This document shows positions 56,545-64,000 of a DNA stretch of 64,000 nt, one piece after another. The notes beneath the pieces were generated by a model. It was not told the DNA's origin. It saw nothing but the letters and a program-made list of their open reading frames with translations, and did not search any database. The translations under genes were made by a program, and so were the position numbers. Within the stretch, counting starts at the first letter, position 1. Each line of letters opens with the position of its first letter. Source of the DNA: Luidia sarsii (lineage: Eukaryota > Echinodermata > Asteroidea > Paxillosida > Luidiidae); contig OX465103.1 in the NCBI GenBank assembly GCA_949987565.1, positions 2,921,511-2,985,510 of the forward strand, written 5' to 3'.

Positions 56545-57190
56545 GCACGGCTTAGGCTCAGGCTCCGGCTTTGTCTCTATTTCTTTCATCCGTTTTTAAG
56601 TGCAAGACATGAAAATCGAAGACATTTGGCTTTGTTTTGAATGTTATACTGCGTTTTGAAGAAAAAAAAGAATGCAAAGCTTCGACTTCAACAAAGGACT
56701 CCAACCTGTTTTTTCAGCTTTTGAATAACAGAGACGAAGCTAAGTTTACTATAGTTACCTATTTATTCACCAACCTAGGACTGGAGGAACAGGCTTTTGA
56801 GTCACAGTGTTTTTCACTTTTGTTCCTCCTGTCATGGCCATCTTAGATTGGATTGTCTTTACTCTGCTTGTCCTTGGATTGTCCTTACTCTGTTTTCTCC
56901 TTCCCTCTTACCCTCCTGTCCAATTTCTTCCCCTCATCCCCAGTCCTTGCCCCATCTCTTCCCCTTCTCATCCTGACCTATCACATCTCGGATACATGTG
57001 CATCATTTTCTCCTTGTTTGGTATTTATTCATCAATTTATTTCCCATCTTTAATTTCCATGATATAGACTGTATGACCTTTCTCACCCTGAATGTACTTC
57101 TTGTTTGTTTTCCTTGGCCGAATAAATAAATAAATAATAATAAAAATAATAAGCCGGAGCCGAAGCCTAAGCCGGGCTTTGAAAAAAAGG
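56545..57190. mobile_element. Family G element interrupted by a retroelement 3' end
   Basis: Left half 'cggcttaggctcaggctccg' to about 56738 ('aacagagacgaag'), right half 'gccggagccgaagcctaagc' from about 57152. The 410-bp insert ends 'ttccttggccgaataaataa' plus an AAT-rich tail, as LINE or SINE 3' ends do. It lies in the 1.1 kb between the divergent starts of GTF3C6 and LSM8. Confidence 0.65.
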
Positions 57191-57405
57191 CCGAGGAGTG
57201 CTTACGCCATAGGTGGAGTAACAACGACGTGCACAAACGAACGAATGGGAACGCAAAGCGTGCCACGGGCCAGAGTGTGAAACGTGAAGTGGCCGTTTTG
57301 TTCTCGCTTCGCTAAGCTTCATCCTTAAAATAATAAAGGCGGCAGTGTTTGGAAAAGAGAAGAAGAAGAAGAAGTTCTCTCAAGTCTTAGCGTTTCTGGG
57401 TGAAA

Positions 57406-59851
57406 ATGGCTTCCGGGCTGGAGAGCTACATCAACCGTATCCTTTTCAAAAATTTAAACAGCTTCAAGTCTCAAGTCGAAAATGAACATGTGCCGTAGGT
57501 TTGTACTGACAACTACAACAGTACAACCAGTACAAGTTACAAAAACTTGACAATAATAACTAGTTACTACAACAAGTAAGTACAATTTAACTACGATCTA
57601 CAGAGTGCAGTACAGCCTACAGGATAAGTAAGCAGTAAAACCAGCCTAGTCCGAGTAACTTGGACCCTTACAATCGCCCTTTAAAAAAAAAAAAAAAAGG
57701 GCGGTTGTAAGGGTCCAAGTTACTCGGACTAGAACCAGCCTGGGTCTGGGTTTTAGAGGCATTTTATTTTTTTTAATTACAGTGTTATTGTTAATGACTG
57801 TGAGATACCGTTTGTGTGTGTTGGGATGCTTATGTAACTGAATGATAGTAAGTTAGTACACATATGTAACTTTGTTATTCCCTATAATTATTCTCACTGG
57901 TAAGTGGTAGTTTAAAATCAAGTGATATACAAAAATGTTGCAAACTGCTTACTGACTAAAATTACCAAAATGCAAATCTCAAAATTTAGTAGGCCTGACG
58001 TTTCAATCCTAGCAGCACCTTTCCCAAAGGCAGAGTGAGAAAGGTCTGCCTTTGAGAAAGGTCCTGCTAGGATCGAAACGTCAGGCCCACTAAATGTTCA
58101 GTTTAAAACCAAATTCAAGTTTTCAACTGTTATTGAAAGAGAAGTAGAATACCAGGACCAATGCCACTGACAATGGCAGAATCGTTAATAACAGTTGACT
58201 TAGGCTTGCCACAGTAAGAAGGCGTTCAAAACAAATGATTTATTCCAGTATTTAATTAATTCAGAAAAGAATGTCTGTCTGGTTAATACGCAGTGGCTGT
58301 TGTTACGGCAGTCGTCCGTATGGTTCCCTGACTTCACAGTATTTGTCAGGATGTTTAGCTCTTGGAACCAGACTATCAGCTAATAGACTGGTTCAACCAG
58401 CCTGCAATGCTGACGAAATATAATCAAGTCAGGGAACCACACGGACGACTGCCATAACAACAGCCACTGTGTATTATATATCGTTAATGTTATAACTTGT
58501 TAACATTTTGTTTTGCCTTTGAGGAAGGCCCTGCTAGGATCGAACATTGGGCCCTCTAACTTTTGAGATTTTGTATTTCACTGTAAACTAAGTAGTAGAA
58601 AAGCATTTCCCTGACCTGTTGCATTCAGATACTGTGTCAGTCATTACCAACGATGGCAGGCAGATTGTGGTAAGAATTTTCCTGCTCAATCAAGATTTCC
58701 TCTAACTCACCAGTCATGTCTTATAGATATCCAATGTATTGTTGCCAATACCTTTGATACTTTATATTTAAATGGTGATTCTGCTATTCAGTGTAAACTC
58801 TCCCGAAGAAGGCTAAGGGGCTGGGCTGGGGTAGCTAGACTAGCTCCAATAATTGTAGCACTTGTACACCATTTCTAATGATTTTGATATTTTGATCATC
58901 GTACAACAATCAAGGGGAAAAGAAATGTCAGTGTCAAAATTCCCAATGCTCATATGTTTGGACTAGGCAAGTCCATTATACAGAAAAGAGGTTGCCCCTA
59001 AATATACATGTACTTAATTGTACTTTTGTTTGATACAGATTATTTGATTAAAGCATCATCAAGTAAAGGTGAACCCTGTCAACTTTTATGAGGCAACATA
59101 GTTGATCTGGAGAAAGATTTGGTGCTTAAAATTTAAGCTCTATGATTGTTGTCAACACCCCCCCCCCCCCCCCCCCCCGTACTTCCAGGGAACGCTAAAG
59201 GGCTTTGACCAGACCATCAACCTGATCTTGGACGAGAGCCACGAGCGAGTGTACAGCAACACTGCGGGTGTGGAGCAAGTGGTTCTCGGCCTTTACATCA
59301 TCAGGGGGGACAACATGTGAGTCCTCTACAGACATACATAGGGGCCTTCTCGAGACTGCAACAAGGCTGATGGCTCACTATGTGGCTAAAGCTGCGTTCC
59401 TGGCGTTCTTCAGGGACAATGCCTCAGCCTCAATGCGAAAAAGAACAGCTGTTGGGTGATGGAGATATCGATGAAGCCGGAGCCTGAGCCCCGGCCTGAG
59501 CCCGGGCACGAGTTGTGGTCGTGAAAAGGGCCTGCAAAGAAACTGGCCCTACCTCATTCATTGAATTGAGTCTCACTCTCCGCAATACACGATAAATGGA
59601 TGTTACATCTCTGATAGAGAGGAACAAATTCTTGACTTTTCTCGGTTTGTGTTTGTTGTTGTTGCGAGTAGTGCGCAACATTTGGGCATTTCTTCAATGA
59701 TGGTTAGCAGGCAGTCATTATAACTTTGGATTTTGTTTTCCGCTTTGGTTGTTATTTCAGAGCCATCATCGGCGAAATCGATGAGGACACGGACAGTGCC
59801 TTAGACCTCACCAATGTCAAAGCAGAACCACTCAACCCGGTCGTACACTGA
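57406..59851 (+). CDS. LSM8: LSM8, U6 snRNA-associated Sm-like protein
   Basis: Family role: subunit that specifies the nuclear LSM2-8 ring on the U6 snRNA 3' end. Four exons, 57406-57436, 58629-58669, 59189-59316 and 59761-59851, join in phase to 96 residues, the same length as human LSM8. Sm1 is spread over exons 1-3 ('VSVITNDGRQIVGTLKGFDQ', then 'TINLILDESHERVYSNTAGV'); Sm2 is 'QVVLGLYIIRGDNIAIIGEI', with the IRGDN signature at residues 62-66. The tail is 'DEDTDSALDLTNVKAEPLNP'. Exon 1 codes for only ten and one third residues and is placed by phase; it gives His where human has Arg at residue 11. Exon 3 follows a 21-base C run. AATAAA lies at 59873-59878 and 60908-60913. Intron 1 contains one element each of families A, B and C. 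Confidence 0.96.
57647..57731. mobile_element. Family B foldback element, shortest (85 bp)
   Basis: 'tagtccgagtaacttggacc' to its complement around an A run; flanks aaaccagcc / gaaccagcc (8 of 9). In LSM8 intron 1. Confidence 0.92.
57922..58099 (+). mobile_element. Family A element, 13-bp TSD
   Basis: 178 bp, 'gtgatatacaaaaatgttgc' to '...cccactaaatgttc', flanked by agtttaaaatcaa (57909-57921) and agtttaaaaccaa (58100-58112), 12 of 13. In LSM8 intron 1. Confidence 0.92.
58289..58471 (-). mobile_element. Family C element, copy 4 (183 bp)
   Basis: Same length and ends as the other copies, with one end mutated (CACTGTG). The flanking 9-mers (tggttaata / tattatata) no longer match well. In LSM8 intron 1. 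Confidence 0.88.
59158..59178. repeat. Poly-C tract beside LSM8 exon 3
   Basis: 21 C bases ending 10 bases before the exon 3 acceptor ('gtacttccag'), so they form its polypyrimidine tract. Confidence 0.95.
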
Positions 59852-62785
59852 CACAACACAGCCAGCTAAAAAAATAAACGACTCCCACAAAGATCACCAG
59901 AAAGTACTCGAAAAGTCATCCCCCCCTTCCGTATGGATTCTATTCACCTTGGAGAAAGTGTCCGATGGAAATCGTTGGACGTCACTTGACGGCCTTGGAC
60001 CGTTTGAGCACTGTAGAGGGCAGCAGACAGTATGCCATGTTGCCCATGTGTACACTGATGAGATGTAGCCGTGGCATGGAGGGAAGTGACTAACGTGGCA
60101 AACTGACTAAAATAGCAAATCAAGTTTGACTGGAGTGGGAATTGAATCCAAGGCCTCTGGCTTAAGCGATGGTATCTCTATAAAGTCAAGCCAGAGGTGT
60201 CGGGCTCAAATTGTCAGACTGCTGGGCCAGTTTTCTTTGCTGTTTTGATTAAAATATTTAACATGTCCCAGCAAGTTTTCCTCTGCTGTTTCCTTTGGAA
60301 ATGTCATTTTCAAAGCTAGCTAGTTAGTTAGTACAGGCCTTGCCTACTTATGCATTGGCTTACAAGGTGACACCAGCGATGCCAGAGTTGATCTCGACTT
60401 GGCTTCTTATTTTATTGTAAACATGCATCTTCTCGATGCATGAAATTGTCCACTCAAAATTCCAAGTGTACTGGTACCTTTCACTCCACACATGAGAACT
60501 GTATTGCAGTTCACTTAATTGTATTCTCTGTTTTGTTTATTTTTCTGCATCTCATTTGTTTTGTCGTACTCTTTCATAATTCCGTTTTTTACCTCTTCAT
60601 GAAAGGGATTCATGTTATCTAGTGCCAAAGGGCATCCTCAAAACGGCTCAGATTGTCATACATTCAACTTTCCTTTTTCCGACAAAATGCTGGCGTCATC
60701 CTTTTTAAAAGAAAATAATCATTTAGCCTGACCAGTCTCACTCAACATGGAAAGTTTAGGAAAACTCTGCTTAGGTTTTTGTAAATATATCATTTGGATC
60801 AATTTTTTACTATCGATCGTCAAGGGCTTATTTCTGTAATTGTGGGTCTATTGATTAGTTTTGTTTTGCTTTTAGCTGTGGTGTTTTTATACATACATGA
60901 TGACAGAAATAAACAAGTGTACATATTACAGTGATTAAATGGGTTTTTTCCAATTTTTCCTTTTTTTATTTTCCGTATGAGAAACAAAATTCATACAGGA
61001 TGTTCAGGTGTTTTGTTTTATAAACAGCTGTAAAATGCAAGAACCTTCATTTCTGAAATGTACAACATTCCATGGATTTGTTTGGATAGTTTAACGCCTT
61101 AATCCATCCTCTCAAACCAGCTTTTGAGAAAAGACAAGTTCAAATGAAACTACATGTAAAACAGCTTTGTGCACTTAGTGATATTTTTTCTCTGGTCTTG
61201 ACTTGAAAGGCCAATACCAGAACCCCTTATTTCAACATGCATGTACATCTCTCGGTAGATGGCTTATAAGCATTCTATCAAGACATGCAGTGCATTTCAC
61301 ATACTTTCTTGGTACCAGTAATCCCTAATGCCTGACCGTAGAATAAGTAGAAAGGTTAGCAGTTAGCAACCGAAACATCGCCACCAGCAACGACACATCG
61401 CGTGACTTTGATCACCCTTTCCACTTATCTACACCACTGCGATGAACAACCCCCTTCATTTCTAAAGAAATTCATTGCAATGAAGCAGTTGTTTTTTACG
61501 GACTGCTGCACAAAGTTGATAGACAGCTTTGGGGGGAGTTTGTAAGAAAGGTGCCTACGCTTCAGTAGGGAGAAATGTACCCCAAAATCTAGCCATGGGC
61601 GGCTGGCGACCCTAAATGGGAGATTATTGGATGTTGGGGATACCTGGGCTGGGGCACACATCAAATACTGTTGCACAACCAGAAAACTTCTGCCAAATGT
61701 TTCTCGTACATGTGTCTGAAAGGCAAGTTGTTCTAATATGACAATACATGCCCAAAACAACGCACTAAGTCACCAAGAGCGTTATCAATTGACTACTGAC
61801 TACTGAAGACGACTGTACAAAACAATACACAGAAAGAAAAAAATGAGACCCACAAACCAAGTTTTAGTTCCAAATGCCTGTTCACATGTTATGTGTTGCT
61901 TCAGATGCCCATTGCAGATTGGTACTCAATACTAACCAACCAGTTGAAATAATTACATGACACATGAAACTGGTCACTTGCATGACAGTCCAGCACTAGA
62001 CTACACTAATAGGACATCATTAAGCCTCCCAAGAACTACTTCCTTTTAAACCAACCACCAAAATGGGGAAAAAAGCTAAAAATAATTGAAATAACCAACA
62101 AAACTTTCTTTCAAACAGGGAAATGTTTTGAAACTTTCCCGGAAGTGAGTTCTACCAAATTGAAATGGGCATCACCACACAAAGTTTTCATTTTCCAACA
62201 GATGGTTGTCTGACATACATGTACATCTTGTATTTCCCTATTTAAAAAAATCATAAGTTTTTAACCATTGTAATCACATAAAAAAAAATACAAGTCACTC
62301 ACGGGTCGATTCACTTGTAGCAAATCAGTCAATCTTTTAATCCAAAATTTTGTGACAGGTAAATATTTCCTCACTGATATCAGACGATACAATTTTTTTT
62401 AAAGCATTTTTGTTAAATCCCCCGCCGACTAAAATAATGTGCTTCAAGCTGACGGGGAATTATTTCAAGCTGAAATGCTCCGAAAGTGCACAGCAAAAAA
62501 AAAGAATTTCCGACAGAAATAAAACTGAGAACATTGAATGTCAAATGCGTTGAGTGATGGATGAGTTTACTTCAGAATAGGGTTGTGACTTCTTGTGGGG
62601 AATTCCACTGTGCAATCAAAAAAATAGAATCGTTCATTGTTCCTAATTTCAAAAGAGACTTGAGCCTGAGCAAAAGCCTAAGCCTAAGCCCAAGCTCAAT
62701 CCCGAGCCAAAGTCTAAGCCTAAGCCTAAGCCAAGGTTTCTTGCAGGAACCCTACCCCCCTTGATTCAAGTGTTATTCCCTATGT
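59852..62785. other. Convergent 3' regions of LSM8 and the right-hand coiled-coil gene
   Basis: 2.9 kb with no supported coding sequence. A SINE E fragment is near 60115-60290. From about 60300 to 62600 the sequence is AT-rich with no repeat family I could identify. A small 'aagcctaagcc' imperfect repeat lies at 62660-62740. Confidence 0.6.
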
Positions 62786-63663
62786 TTAGTATAAAGTGGC
62801 GAGAATGGCATCCATCTTGTTCTTGACGTCGTTGCGCTTGGCTGTCAAGGCCTTGTCAAGATCTAAGTACTGCTGCTTGGACTGCTTGCCCACGACCACC
62901 TTCTCAGCATTGGATACAGCCGTCTGGGCAAACTCCTTCAGCTGGACACCAAACTTCTGCAGCTCACTCACCTGGAAGGGGGAGAGAGAGGGTGAGGGAG
63001 AGTGAGGGGTAGAGGGTTAGGAAGGGAAGGAAGATAGGGAGAGAGAGAACAAAGGTTTGTAATGTTTGAATGGCAAAATTAAAAACACTGCACTTTTTAT
63101 GTCATACAAAATTACTTAAAACCCCTAACTGATTTTTAATGCAAGGCCGTGTCTGAAACAGGCTTTCAGAGCTACGGCTAGGGCTATTGTCTTCGCATCG
63201 GTGTGTAGTTCCAATAGAAGGAAAGACCTCGTCCTAGCTCTAGACGCCCGTTTCGGACACGGCCTATGTCTCCAAAAACTTGGAAGGGCCGGAGGTCTCT
63301 ATCTTCGCAGGACCCTTGGAGTTTTACGAGACTGTTTCAAAATGTTTGCGGACCTCTGATTTCTTGAAAGGCCTTTTGCCTTTCAGAAAGGTCCTGCTTA
63401 GACTGAAACATCAGGCCCTCAAAAATCCATGAGTAATACAAAATTGTTGCCAACTGCTTATCCTTACTGGCTTAAATGACCACAAAAGTAAACAAGTTAA
63501 AGGGTCCGGCCTTTTGATCAGCTAGCAGGACTGTTGAGAAAGGTCCTGATTGGAAACAGACACTCACCTTCTCAACCGCATCAGAACCTTCCAGGCCGCT
63601 GAGAATGGTCTGAATGTTCTTGTCCAAGGCACGGTTCTCAGCATCCAATTTCTTCAGGGTAGC
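62786..63663 (-). CDS. C-terminal two exons of an unrecognised helical coiled-coil protein (5' end outside window)
   Basis: Two minus-strand exons, 63568-63663 (32 codons) and 62786-62971 (61 codons plus stop), join in phase 0 across consensus sites (AAG/GTGAGT and ...TTCCAG/GTG). The joined sequence reads 'ATLKKLDAENRALDKNIQTI', 'LSGLEGSDAVEKVSELQKFG', then 'QLKEFAQTAVSNAEKVVVGK' and a tail 'KRNDVKNKMDAILATLY'. It is charged, without Pro or Cys, and has heptad-like Leu/Ile/Val spacing, so it is probably an all-helical coiled coil. I do not recognise the family. No exon could be identified between 63664 and the window end. Divergence from GC-rich introns and clean splice sites argue that it is real. 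Confidence 0.7.
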
Positions 63664-63790
63664 CTGTAAGCCTGAATGGAAAAAGTGATTTTTTTTATAG
63701 GTCGAGAGTGAAATGGCTCCCAATTGAATACTCAAAACATAAAAAACGGAGTCCATTTTGAAATAAATGCCTCACTAAACTGAATGGAAT

Positions 63791-64000
63791 GAATGCAGGC
63801 ACTGTGGTTCACTGAATGGCCCACTGTGTGCACACTGAATAGGGTCATTGCATCCACACAGTCCCTGGTATCAGTCAACTGAATGCAGGTACTGTGGTCC
63901 ACTGAATGGCCCACTGTGTGCACACTGAAAAGGGTCATTGCATCCACACAGTCCCTGGTATAAGTCAGCTGAATGCAGGCACTGTGGTTCATTGAATGGC
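63791..64000. repeat. 90-bp tandem repeat running off the window end
   Basis: 'gaatgcaggcactgtggttc' at 63791, 63881 and 63971, exact 90-bp steps. Open on the minus strand because 90 is a multiple of three (30-residue unit with 'DCVDAMTLFSVHTVGHS'). It lies upstream of the coiled-coil exon, probably in an intron. Confidence 0.85.

Overview
This is nuclear DNA of an animal, most likely a marine invertebrate and perhaps an invertebrate deuterostome such as an echinoderm. Genes are split into many short exons with canonical GT-AG introns, intergenic DNA is packed with foldback elements, tRNA-headed SINEs, minisatellites and TACATGTA-rich simple repeats, and all recognisable genes are conserved metazoan ones. 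The species cannot be read from the sequence. No bacterial operon, CRISPR array, rRNA or functional tRNA gene was seen.

Layout. 1-3.4 kb: repeats only. 3.7-8.3 kb: a lysine/arginine-rich gene, frameshifted as it stands, bracketed by nine copies of a short two-part motif seen nowhere else in the window. 8.5-13.1 kb (minus): complete HEMK1, seven exons, with a 13-bp satellite in intron 3. 16.8-27.1 kb (plus): a C3orf18-like single-pass membrane protein, three exons, head-to-head with HEMK1 as in human. 27.1-33.5 kb: no gene seen. 33.5-37.1 kb (minus): complete cyclin Q (CCNQ/FAM58A), four exons. 39.0-50.1 kb (plus): complete splicing factor 45 (RBM17/SPF45), eleven exons, with an expanded Arg-Asp repeat and an antisense LINE reverse-transcriptase relic in intron 8. 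52.3-56.3 kb (minus): TFIIIC subunit GTF3C6, five exons. 57.4-59.9 kb (plus): complete LSM8, four exons. 62.8-63.7 kb (minus): the last two exons of an unrecognised coiled-coil protein whose 5' end lies beyond the window.

The genes form three consecutive divergent pairs (HEMK1/C3orf18, CCNQ/RBM17, GTF3C6/LSM8) separated by convergent 3' ends. By family knowledge, RBM17 and LSM8 act in pre-mRNA splicing, GTF3C6 in RNA polymerase III initiation, CCNQ as the CDK10 cyclin, and HEMK1 methylates mitochondrial release factors. No single pathway is implied.

The least expected signals are in the mobile DNA. Family A is palindromic, has variable ends, yet is flanked by a near-constant 13-bp target duplication in many copies. 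Families B and C are foldback elements with 9-bp duplications, and all four copies of C are 183 bp long. Exon boundaries were placed by eye from splice consensus, phase and similarity to remembered human proteins; nothing was run.
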